A stretch of DNA of 64,000 nucleotides from Alsobacter soli (GCF_003004785.1 NZ_PVZS01000019.1:30435-94434), one strand, 5' to 3'. Positions 1-11,486 are shown, counted from the stretch's first letter. Made by a program: numbers and translations. The notes: generated from the sequence alone by a model not told the origin.

Positions 1-11
1 CTCGCGGCCGT

Positions 12-1382
12 GTGCGGCTCAGGATGTCATCGCCCTCCAGGAGGCGCTCGCCCCCGAAGGCGCAGCCGCCTGTGGCGGAGCGCATGCAGGCTCTTCCGGC
101 CTACAAGGCGCTCGGCCGCAACATGCGCGCTGGCCTGCTCGCGAGCGCCATGCTGGTGCTCGGCGCGGGCGGGCTCACGGCGTTCACGCCCATCACGGGG
201 GCCGTGATCGCCCAGGGCGCTCTCGTCGTGGAATCCAGTCCGAAGAAGGTCCAGCACCCCCAGGGCGGAGTCGTGCAGGAAATCCGCGTCAAGGAAGGCG
301 ACCACGTCCAGGCAGGCGATGTCCTGCTCCGGCTTGACGAAACCGTGGCCCGGGCGAGCCTGGCGGTGGTGTCCAACAGCCTCGACCAGGATCGCGCCAA
401 GGCGGCCCGGATGGCGGCCGAACTCGCCGGCATGCCCCTGAGTTTCCCGGCCGATCTGCTCCATCGCGCCAAGGCGGAGCCGGACATCGCGGAACTCTTG
501 GCGGGCGAGGCCAAGCTCTACGCGGCGAGGGCTGTCGCCCGTGAGGGCGAACGCAAGCAGCTGCGTGAGCGGATCGCCCAGGCCGGGCAGGAAATCGCCG
601 GCTACGAGTCACAGGAGGCGGCCAAGGCGCGTGAAAGCGCCCTGATCAGCAAGGAGCTCGACGGTGTCCGCGAGCTCTACGCCAAGAAGCTTGTCTCCAT
701 CGGTCGCGTGAACCAGCTCGAGCGCGACGCGGCCCGCCTGGAGGGCGACCGCGGGCAGCTCCGTTCCGCCATGGCGCGCACCAAGGGCCAGATCGCCGAG
801 ACGGAGATCCAGATCCTCCAGATCGACCAGAAACTCAAAGGCGAGGTGGCGGCGCAATTGCGCGAGACGCAGGCGAAGATCGCCGAAGAAGGCGAGCGTC
901 AGGTCGCCGCCAAGGACACCCTGAACCGGATCGAGATGCGCGCGCCCCAGAGCGGCGTCGTGAACCAGATGACGGTCCACACGGTCGGCGGGGTCGTCCA
1001 GCCGAACGAAACCGTGATGATGATCGTCCCGGAGCGCGAGACCCTCGTCGCCGAGGTGAAGGTCCGGCCCAACGAGGCGAGCCACGTCTACGAGGGCCAG
1101 CCCGCGTCGGTCCTGCTGACGGGCCTCGATCGCAACGTGACCCCGCGGCTGAACGGGACCGTGCGGTTCGTCGGTTCGGACGCGGTGGTCGACCCCAGGC
1201 AGGGCGCCAGCTATTTCGTGGCGCGCATTGGCTTCCCGGATTCGGAGCGCGCGCGTTTGGCCGAGGACGTGAAGATTGGGGCCGGAATGCCGGTGGAGAC
1301 CTTCCTGGCGACCGGCGATCGCACCCTGTTGTCGTACCTGGTCAAGCCCATCGCCGACCAGATGCGCCGCGCGTTCCGCTAG
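12..1382 (+). CDS. HlyD-family type I secretion periplasmic adaptor
   Basis: Membrane-fusion protein that links an inner-membrane ABC exporter to an outer-membrane TolC-like channel. The protein (up to 456 aa) has a short cytoplasmic N-terminus, one membrane segment at about residues 40-62, a biotinyl/lipoyl-like hairpin (GGVVQEIRVKEGD, about 83-95), a long Ala/Glu/Arg-rich coiled coil (about 115-300) and a C-terminal beta-barrel region (RAPQSGVV onward). This is the PrtE/PrsE/HlyD layout and usual length. The start is uncertain: GTG at 12, ATG at 24, and the frame stays open to the window edge, so the gene may begin upstream. The matching ABC ATPase is expected just outside the window. The neighbouring convergent secreted protein is a candidate cargo, which is inference from position. 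Confidence 0.88.
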   Translation: MRLRMSSPSRRRSPPKAQPPVAERMQALPAYKALGRNMRAGLLASAMLVLGAGGLTAFTPITGAVIAQGALVVESSPKKVQHPQGGVVQEIRVKEGDHVQAGDVLLRLDETVARASLAVVSNSLDQDRAKAARMAAELAGMPLSFPADLLHRAKAEPDIAELLAGEAKLYAARAVAREGERKQLRERIAQAGQEIAGYESQEAAKARESALISKELDGVRELYAKKLVSIGRVNQLERDAARLEGDRGQLRSAMARTKGQIAETEIQILQIDQKLKGEVAAQLRETQAKIAEEGERQVAAKDTLNRIEMRAPQSGVVNQMTVHTVGGVVQPNETVMMIVPERETLVAEVKVRPNEASHVYEGQPASVLLTGLDRNVTPRLNGTVRFVGSDAVVDPRQGASYFVARIGFPDSERARLAEDVKIGAGMPVETFLATGDRTLLSYLVKPIADQMRRAFR

Positions 1383-1428
1383 GACGCGGTGCGCGGCGCT
1401 GAGCGCCGGCGTTGCGAAGTCGAGGTTT

Positions 1429-1458
1429 GAGGGCGAGGCGGGAAGCCTCGCCCTCTTT
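1429..1458 (+). terminator. Rho-independent terminator after the HlyD-type gene
   Basis: An 11-bp GC-rich perfect stem (GAGGGCGAGGC, positions 1429-1439, against 1445-1455) with loop GGGAA, followed by TTT. It lies 47 bp after the adaptor stop and just before the convergent stop at 1463, so it separates the two converging transcripts. Confidence 0.75.
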
Positions 1459-1462
1459 GCGT

Positions 1463-3205
1463 TCAGAGGTGCCAGATGGCGTCGGCTGAATGATTCCCGG
1501 CGACGTCGATGGCCTGGATATGCAGGTAGTCGCCCTGCAGGGACCCGCTGAGCGCCAGGGACTTGGATGACGACGAAAGCGAGCCCGACTTCAGCGCGCC
1601 GCTGGGCGGGGCGCTCTCGCTCGAGGCGTTGTGGTCCACCCAGTACACGTACTTGCTCAGTCCTGAGCCGCCCGTGTTGTCCGACCCGCTGAAGCTGATC
1701 TGGAAGGTCCCGTGCCAGAGGGTCTCGCTGAGGATCTTCACCGTCGGGGCGATGCTGTCCACCGTCAGGGCGGCGCCTGCCGAAACGGCGCTGCTGGCGT
1801 TGCCCGCCGCGTCCAGGGCGGACACCGTGAAGCTGTGCTTGCCGTCGGCCAGGTCCTGCGCCGCGAAGATCCACTTGCCGGATGATCCGAGCGTGGCGTC
1901 GCCCAGATAGGCGCCGTTGTCGAACACCTTCACCCCGCACACGCCCGAGGTGGCGTCGCTGGCCCCGACCGTGATGGTCGTGGAGTGACCGGTGGTGAGG
2001 CCGGAGACGGACTCGGCCACCGACACGATCTTGGGCGCCACGGTGTCCAGCGTGTACTGCACGGCCGCGCTCTGCCCCGTCCCCGCCGCGTTGGCGTCCG
2101 TGGCGGTGACCTGGTGAAGGCCCTGCGCGTTAAGGAGGTTCACGCTGGCGCTCCAGTGGCCGTCGCTGCCGACTACGGCGGTCCCGATCTGGGTTGTGCC
2201 GTCGAGGATGCGGACAGTCGAGCCCACATTGGCGAGGTCGACGTCGCCGGCCACCGTGGTGGCGAGGGAGTTCACGATCCCGCCGGACGAGGTGATGGTC
2301 ACCTGCGGAACCGTGGGGGCGGGCGCGGGCACGCCCGGCGTGTAGTCGACCGCGAATGTGTTGATGGAGAGCGAGCCCGAGCCCTGCTGGACCTCGGCCC
2401 CGATCCCAAGCCCGTTGAAGTACTCCGAGCCGGTCAGCACATGCTGGGCGACCAGATAGTCGAGCATGCCTTTGATATCCAGGGTCCCGGACAGCACGTC
2501 GGGCGTGTCGGTCGGCATGAAGATCAGATCGGGCGTGCCTGCCCCGCCCGTCGTGGAGGCGACCTTCCAGGTGTGGCCGGATCCCGTGTATGTCCCGATC
2601 GTCGTCATGCCCCCATAGTTGACCCAGTCGGACGAATACTGGGGCGTGTGGAGGAAGATCTCGACCTCGTAGAGGTTGGTGGTGTTGTCGCCCGCCTTCC
2701 CGGTCAGGAACATGTCCGTGATGACGTCATACTTCGACCCGTCGCCCCCGAGCGTCAGGTCGAAAGTCTGCGACAGCGAGGCGATGGCGTTGACCTGGCT
2801 CGACGCGATCGGCGTCTGCGGGACGGTCCAGTCGTAGTTCCCGAAGTCGACGGCGTTGAAGCAGTACACGCCGCTGGGGGCCGGCGTAGCTGGCCAGCTC
2901 CAGGACATTTGTACAGAATTCGGGAACAGATCTGGATACAGTGTTAGGGAATCTGTGTAGTCGACGCCCTGGACAAGCGACCCGGCTCCCCAGGGAGACA
3001 GATATGCGAGGTAAGAGCCAAGCGTCCAGTTCGTATTTTCATGGATAGTTATAGGCGTGGTTGCCACGATGACCTCCGGCGATGTGATATCACCGTAGGG
3101 AAGGGCCCTTTCCGAAAGCTTTATACGGTCGATAATGATCGTCGATTCAGCGGCCGATAAGGCGAAGCAGCCGCCGCCGCGCCTCACCGCGGAGGCCTGC
3201 AACAA
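1463..3205 (-). CDS. Predicted secreted GH12-like glucanase with C-terminal Ig-like domains
   Basis: A 580-aa protein in two parts. Residues about 55-290 look like glycoside hydrolase family 12: a MSWSW stretch near 100, YEVEIFL at 179-185 matching the nucleophile motif (Glu180), and IGAEVQQGSG at 268-277 matching the acid/base motif (Glu271). A Pro/Ala linker (about 290-300) leads to three Ig-like modules (about 302-390, 392-483, 485-580) of the kind seen in large exported adhesins and glycanases. There is no Sec signal peptide and no RTX nonapeptides. With the adjacent type I adaptor this suggests type I export, perhaps acting on beta-glucan or exopolysaccharide; that is inference. The start is doubtful: the TTG at 3205 lies in the T-rich tail of an upstream hairpin, and no in-frame ATG lies near. 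The first 300 bp are AT-richer than the surroundings. Confidence 0.7.
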   Translation of the reverse strand: MLQASAVRRGGGCFALSAAESTIIIDRIKLSERALPYGDITSPEVIVATTPITIHENTNWTLGSYLAYLSPWGAGSLVQGVDYTDSLTLYPDLFPNSVQMSWSWPATPAPSGVYCFNAVDFGNYDWTVPQTPIASSQVNAIASLSQTFDLTLGGDGSKYDVITDMFLTGKAGDNTTNLYEVEIFLHTPQYSSDWVNYGGMTTIGTYTGSGHTWKVASTTGGAGTPDLIFMPTDTPDVLSGTLDIKGMLDYLVAQHVLTGSEYFNGLGIGAEVQQGSGSLSINTFAVDYTPGVPAPAPTVPQVTITSSGGIVNSLATTVAGDVDLANVGSTVRILDGTTQIGTAVVGSDGHWSASVNLLNAQGLHQVTATDANAAGTGQSAAVQYTLDTVAPKIVSVAESVSGLTTGHSTTITVGASDATSGVCGVKVFDNGAYLGDATLGSSGKWIFAAQDLADGKHSFTVSALDAAGNASSAVSAGAALTVDSIAPTVKILSETLWHGTFQISFSGSDNTGGSGLSKYVYWVDHNASSESAPPSGALKSGSLSSSSKSLALSGSLQGDYLHIQAIDVAGNHSADAIWHL

Positions 3206-3238
3206 GAAAGGGCGCTCCGGTCCTGAACCGAAGCGCCC
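3201..3238 (-). terminator. Terminator-like hairpin downstream of the small secreted-protein gene
   Basis: Perfect-length 12-bp stem (3210-3221 with 3227-3238, one G-T pair on the minus strand) and loop of five, followed on the minus strand by TTTCTTGTT. It lies 172 bp after the stop at 3413-3411. Its tail overlaps the furthest possible start of the next minus-strand gene. Confidence 0.55.
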
Positions 3239-3410
3239 CGTCGACCCATGCAGAGGCCCGGGCGGAGTCGCCGGCTCACGCCCGGCGATGAACCGCCAGC
3301 GGACGCTTCATTTCAAAGGCACCATGGCGCCTGCCCCGCCATCACGCGTGGGTGACCGCAAGGAGGATGGGCAGGTCTTGCGGCAGCAGAGCGCCTGGCC
3401 TACGAGCGTC

Positions 3411-3851
3411 TCATGAGTTCGGGACGTCTACCCTGAATTGAACCTGATAGACCCCCGTGGAGCTAGAAGCGCCCTCATAGCCCTTCATTGTCGTGAGATG
3501 CCCCACGCCGTGGGCTCCGGCCAGCGCTCCAGTGCCGGAAACGACCTTGTAGTCTGCGCTGTAATCCAAGCCGTCCTGCACCAACGTGAACTCGGAGCTG
3601 ACGGTCGATCCGTCCTCGAATGTATACGTACACGTCCCCGCATACTGGCCATTTGGGAGCTTCCGAATGGCGTGATCCTTCTGGACAAGTCGCCCGCCGT
3701 CGCCGAGGGCGATGCCGACCAAGTGCTCTGCGCCTCGTTGGTCGCTAGAGGGATAAAGGTCGATCATGCGAAACGTGAGCACACGCTCGCCGGCCCAGCA
3801 GGAGCTGGACACCGCACAGCAAGCAAGTAGGGCGAGTGGAGATGGTCTCAT
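3411..3851 (-). CDS. Small secreted beta-barrel-like protein of unknown function
   Basis: A 146-aa protein with a signal peptide (MRPSPLALLACCAVSSSCWA, cleavage predicted near residue 20). The mature part alternates short beta-strands and carries GTGALAGAHGVG near the C-terminus, a pattern like the GTGxYAGAxGxG turn of allene-oxide-cyclase-barrel or dirigent-like proteins. The family assignment is tentative. A good ribosome site (GGGAGGG) lies 6-12 bases before the ATG. It stands alone between the GH12-like gene and gyrB, both on the same strand. Its role is not known. Confidence 0.65.
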   Translation of the reverse strand: MRPSPLALLACCAVSSSCWAGERVLTFRMIDLYPSSDQRGAEHLVGIALGDGGRLVQKDHAIRKLPNGQYAGTCTYTFEDGSTVSSEFTLVQDGLDYSADYKVVSGTGALAGAHGVGHLTTMKGYEGASSSTGVYQVQFRVDVPNS

Positions 3852-4004
3852 CTTACCCTCCCATAGAGGGTTGACCAGAGCTCCTAGCTTACCATGTCGG
3901 GGAGCCGCTCGATTGAGCCGTGTGGACTAGCTCTAGCCTTTGTGTGCGGAAACGCTCAGCTATCGGTGTGCTGCGGCAGCGAGCGACCCCGAACGACACG
4001 TCAC

Positions 4005-6446
<2,442 letters not shown>

Positions 6447-6605
6447 CTATGATTCGCCTGCCGAAATATAGACCGTCAGGGCTTCCGCCGCACGGCCCGG
6501 GCAGGCGTTCAGATCCTCGCTCCACGGCGCAATGCGCCGCGCCGGCCTGGGGGCGGCCGGATGTTCGCTTGTCTTTAGCCTATATGGGCCTTCGTGGGGA
6601 CTTTT

Positions 6606-7796
6606 TCATGGCCCGTACCCCAGGCTGCGCACCATTCCGGGCGTGACTTCGAAAGTCTCGCTTCCGGGTGGAAGCCCTGAAAATGCAGCCGCGTCCGCCC
6701 CCGTCATCCAAACCTGGGCGCCCAGGCCCGCCAGGGTCTCGTAGAGCGCCACCCGACGCCTGGGATCGAGGTGGGCCGCGATCTCGTCCAGCAGCACGAG
6801 AGGCGTGATGCCCGTCATGGCCGAGACCAGTCGCGCATGCGCGATCACGAGCCCGATCAGGAGCGCCTTCTGCTCGCCCGTGGAGGCGCTGGCCGCCGCG
6901 ACGTCCTTGGGACCGTGCCGGACCACGAGGTCCGCCGCCTGTGGGCCCACCAGCGTGCGGCCGGCCGCGCGGTCGCGCATGCGCCCCTGCCGGAGCCACT
7001 CGCGGTACAGATCTTCGACGTCGAGGGCCGGCAAGCGTCCGAGCTCAACCTCGATTGGCCCCTCCAGGGCCACGTCGGCCCATGGAAACGGGGAGGCCTC
7101 GTCGCGTGTGGCCGCGATCAGGGCGGCGAGCCGCTCCACGGTTTCCCGCCGGGCGGCCGACACGGCCACCGCCGTTTCCGCCACCTCGCGCTCGACCGCG
7201 TCGAGCCACGCGTGGTCGAGCCGTTCCTCGGCCAGGAGGCGGTTGCGCGAGCGGGTGGCCCGCTCGAGCGCGTTGACGCGCGAGCCGTGCTCGCTGTCGA
7301 CCGCCAGCACGAGCCGGTCCAGAAAGCGGCGCCGGTCCCCGGCTGCGCCCGAGAACAGGCCGTCGAAGGCGGGAGTCAGCCAGACGAGCCGCAGGTGATC
7401 CGCGAACGCGGCCGGCGACGAGGCCGGCGCGCGGTCGATCCGGCAGCGGCGGGCGAAGGAGCCGTCGTCAGCGCGTTCCAGGCCCGTGCCGAGCTGGGAG
7501 CTCCCGCCAGGGCCTTCGAGATGGATGGACACCGCGAAGCCGCCCGGCGCGCCGGCGCGCACCATCTCGCCGAGATCGGCCCGGCGCAGCCCGCGTCCTG
7601 GCGTGAACAGGGACAGAGCCTCGAGCACGTTGGTCTTGCCGGCGCCGTTTTCGCCCGTGAGCGCGACCAGCTGCCCACGCACCGGAAGATCGAGCGCCGG
7701 GTAGGATCGGAAATCCGACAGGACGAGGCGGGTGACGTGCGGGCCGGCAAGCGGCTCAGGAGGCGTGGTCCCGGATGTGACCGCGTCGCCGATCAC
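6606..7796 (-). CDS. recF: DNA replication and repair protein RecF
   Basis: SMC-like ATPase that helps load RecA at single-strand gaps with RecO and RecR. The 396-aa protein has a Walker A (GENGAGKTNVLEA, about residues 48-60), the ABC-type signature region (STGEQKALLIG) and a Walker B (LVLLDEIAAHLD), followed by the D-loop area near the C-terminus. The GTG start at 7796 overlaps the dnaN stop as GTGA, which points to translational coupling. An in-frame GTG lies nearer to the conserved VLSDFRSY start, so the first 20 residues are less certain. Confidence 0.96.
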   Translation of the reverse strand: MIGDAVTSGTTPPEPLAGPHVTRLVLSDFRSYPALDLPVRGQLVALTGENGAGKTNVLEALSLFTPGRGLRRADLGEMVRAGAPGGFAVSIHLEGPGGSSQLGTGLERADDGSFARRCRIDRAPASSPAAFADHLRLVWLTPAFDGLFSGAAGDRRRFLDRLVLAVDSEHGSRVNALERATRSRNRLLAEERLDHAWLDAVEREVAETAVAVSAARRETVERLAALIAATRDEASPFPWADVALEGPIEVELGRLPALDVEDLYREWLRQGRMRDRAAGRTLVGPQAADLVVRHGPKDVAAASASTGEQKALLIGLVIAHARLVSAMTGITPLVLLDEIAAHLDPRRRVALYETLAGLGAQVWMTGADAAAFSGLPPGSETFEVTPGMVRSLGYGP

Positions 7797-8911
7797 ACGC
7801 GCATCGGCATGAGGACGTAGAGGGCGGACGCGCCCTCGCGGTCCTGCACCAGGGTGGGCGAGCCCGGATCAGCCAGCTTGAACAACGCGGTGTCGCTGTC
7901 CAGCTGGGCCGTGATGTCGAGCAGGTACTTGGCGTTGAAGCCAATGTCGAGCGCAGTCGCGTCGTAGTCCACCTCGATCTCCTCTGTCGCCGAGCCCGAA
8001 TCCGGGTTGGTGACGGAGAGCGTCAGGCGACGGTCGGCGATGGAGAGCTTCACGGCCCGGCCACGCTCGGACGAGATCGTCGAAACGCGGTCGACCGCCG
8101 CGGCGAACTCCGCCTTGTCGACGATGAGGTCCTTGTCGTTCCCGGCCGGGATCACGCGCTGGTAGTCCGGGAAAGTGCCGTCGATCAGCTTCGACGTGAG
8201 CACCACCGGCCCCATGGTGAGGCGTATCTTGGTGGGCGACAACTCCACCTCGACCGCCTCGCCCGCCTCGTCGACGAGCTTGATGATCTCGGCCACGGCC
8301 TTTCGAGGCACGATCACGCCCGGCATGCCGGCCGCGCCCTCGGGGCAGGTGGTCTCGACCCGCGCCAGGCGGTGGCCGTCCGTCGCCACCGCGCGCAGCA
8401 CCGGCTTGCCGGCGGACTCGAGCGTGTGGAGGTAGATGCCGTTGAGGTAGTAGCGCGTCTCCTCCGTGGAGATCGCGAACTGCGTCTTCTCGATCAGCCG
8501 CTTCAGTTCGCCCGAGGGTACGCGGAAGCGGTAGGCCATCTCGCCGGCCGCGAGGTCCGGGAAATCCGTCTCGGGCAACGCCTGGAGGGTGAAGCGCGAG
8601 CGGCCCGACCGGATGGTGACCTGGCCGGTGTCGCCCGAGGTCTCCAGCGACACCTGGGCGCCGTCCGGCAGCTTGCGGATGATGTCGAACAACACATAGG
8701 CCGGCGCCGTGATGGCGCCCGGCTGGCCGACGTCGGCGCCGAGCGTCTCGGTGACCTCGAGGTCCAGGTCGGTCGCCTTGAGGCTGAGCTCGCCGCCATT
8801 CGCGCGGATCAGCACGTTGGACAGGATCGGGATCGTGGTGCGCCGCTCCACCACCCGGTGGACGTGACCGAGGGATCTGAAGAGGGCTGCCCGTTCGACT
8901 GTGACCTTCAT
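7793..8911 (-). CDS. dnaN: DNA polymerase III beta subunit (sliding clamp)
   Basis: Ring-shaped processivity clamp that tethers polymerase III and repair partners to DNA. The 372-aa length fits three clamp domains of about 120 residues each. Recognisable stretches are IPILSNVLI near residue 28, TDGHRLA in the middle, and the C-terminal DREGASALYVLMPMRV, the conserved end that forms part of the partner-binding pocket. ATG start at 8911. It lies between dnaA (158-bp gap) and recF (4-bp overlap), the usual order near the dnaA locus. Confidence 0.98.
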   Translation of the reverse strand: MKVTVERAALFRSLGHVHRVVERRTTIPILSNVLIRANGGELSLKATDLDLEVTETLGADVGQPGAITAPAYVLFDIIRKLPDGAQVSLETSGDTGQVTIRSGRSRFTLQALPETDFPDLAAGEMAYRFRVPSGELKRLIEKTQFAISTEETRYYLNGIYLHTLESAGKPVLRAVATDGHRLARVETTCPEGAAGMPGVIVPRKAVAEIIKLVDEAGEAVEVELSPTKIRLTMGPVVLTSKLIDGTFPDYQRVIPAGNDKDLIVDKAEFAAAVDRVSTISSERGRAVKLSIADRRLTLSVTNPDSGSATEEIEVDYDATALDIGFNAKYLLDITAQLDSDTALFKLADPGSPTLVQDREGASALYVLMPMRV

Positions 8912-9069
8912 GGTCCAACCTGCGCTTGCTGTTCGAGATCAAGCCCCGGCCGGTACCCCGCCGAGGGGCGAGCACAATGGCGCGCCCCTATGCTCTTCGC
9001 AAGCCCGCCCGTGGCGTCTGGACGCCCTGTCCCCGGCCAATTGGCCGTTGGGCGGGCGCTCGACCGGCG

Positions 9070-10608
9070 TCACTCCTGCAGCATGCGCTTCAGCAGCTCG
9101 ACGTCTTCCCGCAGGCCGGGATCCGCCTGGACGCAGCCTTCGATCTTGCGCACGGCGTGCAGCACCGTGGTGTGGTCGCGCCCGCCGAACCGGCGGCCGA
9201 TCTCAGGCAGGGACCGCAGCGTCAGCTGCTTGGAGAGATACATCGCGATCTGCCGCGGCTTCACCACGCCGGCGGAGCGGCGGGACGACAGGATGTCGGC
9301 CCGGCTCACGTTGTAATGGGTCGCCACAAGCTTCTGGATGTCCTCGATGCGAACCTTCTTGGGCTCGCGGGAGCGGACCAGGTCGCGGATCGCGGCTTCG
9401 GCCGACTCCACGGTCGGCTCGGAGCCGGACAGGGTCGTGTGGGCCAGCAGGCGGTTCACGGCGCCGTCGAGGTCGCGACCATTTGTGGTGATCACGCGGG
9501 CCACGTAGCCGATCACCGCCGGGCTCACCTCGAAGCTGGGGTGGTGGACCTTGGCCGCCGCGATGCGGGTCTCGAGGATCTTGACGCGCAACTGCTCGTC
9601 AAGCGCGCCCATCTCGACCACGAGTCCGCCGGCCAGGCGCGAGCGCACGCGCTCGTCCAGGCTCTCCAGCTCCGCCGGGGGGCGGTCCGCCGCGATCACG
9701 ACCTGCCGGCCGGCGTCGATCAGGGCGTTGATGGTGTGGCAGAACTCCTGCTGGATGGACTTGCCCTGGAGGAACTGCACGTCGTCGATGACGAGCAGGT
9801 CGATGCCGCGCAGGCGCTCCTTGAAGGCGATCGCGGTCTGGGCCTTCAGGGCCGCCACGAAGCCGTACATGAACCGGTCCGCGGTGAGATAGATGACCCG
9901 CTTTCCGGCCGCGATGACCTCATGGGCGATCGCTTGAAGCAGGTGCGTCTTGCCCAGGCCGACCGCCGAGTGAACGTAGAGCGGGTTGTACAGCGGAGCC
10001 GCGCCCGGCTCGATGCGGGACACGCGCTCGCCGGCGGCGTGCGCCAGGGCGTTTGAGCGGCCAACCAGGAAGCTCGAGAAGGTCAGGCGGCGGTCCAGGG
10101 GCGAGCCTTGCAGGCCGTCCGCGTCCGCCACCGCCGGCTGCAGCCGCTCGGCCGGGGTCTGGGTGGACGCGCCGGCGGGGCGATCATAAGAGGCCCGCGC
10201 GGTCGTGGGCTGCTGCGCCTTGACGGCGGAAACGCCTGCGGCGTTCTCGTTCAAGGGCGCCGGGCGCGCCGCCGGCCGCTGGGCGCTGCGCACGAACAGG
10301 TTGATCTGCGCGACGCCCTCGCACTCCGTCGTCACCAGCGTGCGCACCCGATCGAGGTAGTGTGCCTGGATCCAGCTCTTCAGGAACCGGGTGGGCACGG
10401 AAAGCTGCGCGACCCCATCCACGATCTCGACCAGGTCGAGGCGTCCGAACCAGCTCGAGAAAACGTCCTCGCCCAGCTCCGCCCGGAGGCGGCGGCGCAC
10501 GCGATCCCAGGCCTCTTCGCGATCCACCTTCAGGGTCTCCATGCTGGTCACGGTCTCGAAAGTCGTTTCGCGCTCGACTGAATGGAACATCTTGATCTCG
10601 CAAATCAC
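9070..10608 (-). CDS. dnaA: Chromosomal replication initiator DnaA
   Basis: AAA+ initiator that binds DnaA boxes and opens the origin. The longest form is 512 aa: domain I with [16 protein letters not shown] and SWF (about 31-55), a Pro/Ala-rich linker (about 105-170), domain III with Walker A ([11 protein letters not shown], 214-224) and Walker B (LLVIDDVQF, 271-279), and domain IV with the [13 protein letters not shown] signature near the C-terminus. The start is ambiguous: GTG at 10608, ATG at 10590 and ATG at 10542; the last fits homologues that begin shortly before the Trp-Asp-Arg-Val motif. A long non-coding region lies upstream. Regulation by DnaA or CcrM-dependent methylation is possible but not shown. 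Confidence 0.97.
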   Translation of the reverse strand: MICEIKMFHSVERETTFETVTSMETLKVDREEAWDRVRRRLRAELGEDVFSSWFGRLDLVEIVDGVAQLSVPTRFLKSWIQAHYLDRVRTLVTTECEGVAQINLFVRSAQRPAARPAPLNENAAGVSAVKAQQPTTARASYDRPAGASTQTPAERLQPAVADADGLQGSPLDRRLTFSSFLVGRSNALAHAAGERVSRIEPGAAPLYNPLYVHSAVGLGKTHLLQAIAHEVIAAGKRVIYLTADRFMYGFVAALKAQTAIAFKERLRGIDLLVIDDVQFLQGKSIQQEFCHTINALIDAGRQVVIAADRPPAELESLDERVRSRLAGGLVVEMGALDEQLRVKILETRIAAAKVHHPSFEVSPAVIGYVARVITTNGRDLDGAVNRLLAHTTLSGSEPTVESAEAAIRDLVRSREPKKVRIEDIQKLVATHYNVSRADILSSRRSAGVVKPRQIAMYLSKQLTLRSLPEIGRRFGGRDHTTVLHAVRKIEGCVQADPGLREDVELLKRMLQE

Positions 10609-11456
10609 CGCTCGCCGGCGCGCGGTGCGCGCAGCGTTGCGGTCATCGTCTGTGGTTTTGAATGAGTGAGGCGTTCGCCTCTCGTCGGGCCGGTTCAGGC
10701 GCCGATCATGCAGTTCCCGGTGAACTCGTCACGCCGATGGTCGCGCCGAATATGAATTCGGTCAGCCTTGCCTGCATGTCCATGATGCCCCCTCGTTCGG
10801 CTAAGCAAATTTCCGAACATTGATGCCCGCCCGCATTTCGTTCGAAGGACTCGTCCAGGCTAAATCAGCCTGCTGCCCCGTTTTCGCTGTTAAGTGACGA
10901 ACTCTGAACGCAACTCCCTACGCCGTTACAACTAACGCTAAGACAAAAAGATCCCCTTGGCCCGGAAGCAGGCCTGTAGCCTTTACTGTCGTCCTCGGAG
11001 ATGGCCGGGAGCTCGTCCCGACGTGAAAAGACCTTACACAGGCGATTTTGGGGGTGCAACACGCCAGCCTCTGACTCCTCCGCGCCCGGACGTCCCGCTG
11101 CCCCCACAGCCGACTGCAACCTCGGTTGAGCCTGGGGCAAAACCTTGACTCAGTTCACCTTTCCTTAAGGGGCCGGGACAACGTGGCGAAACGGCGCCCG
11201 GCGCAGCTTTTTTTTAAACCCTCGTGACGCTCGCCTGCTGACTCCCCAGATTCCGCGGCCCTTGCCCCCTTTGGGGGATAAGTAACGGAAAAAGCAGGAA
11301 TTTTTCTGCGCAGTCCAAGACCCTTCCACAGCTTGGCCGCGGCCATTGAACTGGCATGCCTGTCAAGATGAAAAGTGGCGAAGGCTTGGCCTTGAATGCG
11401 CTCATGCAACCAGTGATGCGCTGCTGCAACGCTGGTTGTATGTACCTCTTGGCAAC
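10609..11456. other. Long non-coding region between dnaA and rpsT, candidate regulatory or origin region
   Basis: About 850 bp with no convincing gene. It is clearly richer in A+T than its surroundings in several stretches (near 10800-10960 and 11200-11310). It holds five GANTC sites (10848, 11073, 11147, 11240, 11249), the CcrM methylation target in alphaproteobacteria; a 14-bp inverted repeat at 10668-10681 (GAGGCG-TT-CGCCTC); a CCCCC-TTT-GGGGG hairpin around 11265-11277; and only weak DnaA-box matches, the best being 7 of 9 at 11273-11281. It certainly holds the dnaA promoter. Whether it holds oriC is not settled by inspection. Confidence 0.5.
10706..10783 (-). CDS. Possible 25-codon leader ORF upstream of dnaA
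   Basis: A short minus-strand ORF starting ATG at 10783 (Met-Asp-Met-Gln-Ala-Arg...) and ending TGA at 10706, preceded by a purine-rich GAGGGGGC ribosome-site-like stretch. It ends about 100 bp before the first possible dnaA start, with a GAGGCG-AA-CGCCTC hairpin between them. It could be a translated leader, but an ORF of this size can arise by chance and no homologue was recognised. Confidence 0.2.
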   Translation of the reverse strand: MDMQARLTEFIFGATIGVTSSPGTA

Positions 11457-11486
11457 AAAAAAGCCCGGCCAAAGGCCGGGCTTTTT
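11457..11486 (-). terminator. Rho-independent terminator after rpsT
   Basis: Perfect 10-bp stem AAGCCCGGCC / GGCCGGGCTT (11461-11470 with 11474-11483) with a three-base loop, flanked by an A-run and a T-run. On the minus strand it follows the rpsT stop by about 20 bp and ends in six T. The symmetry could also stop plus-strand transcription. Confidence 0.92.

Noticed and set aside
6542..6560. CCGGCC-TGGGGGC-GGCCGG hairpin between gyrB and recF
   Set aside because: Six-base GC stem without a T-run; chance is likely.
10609..11456. A firm oriC call upstream of dnaA
   Set aside because: DnaA-box matches are at most 7 of 9 and no cluster was found. In many alphaproteobacteria oriC lies near hemE rather than dnaA, so the region was only described as a candidate.
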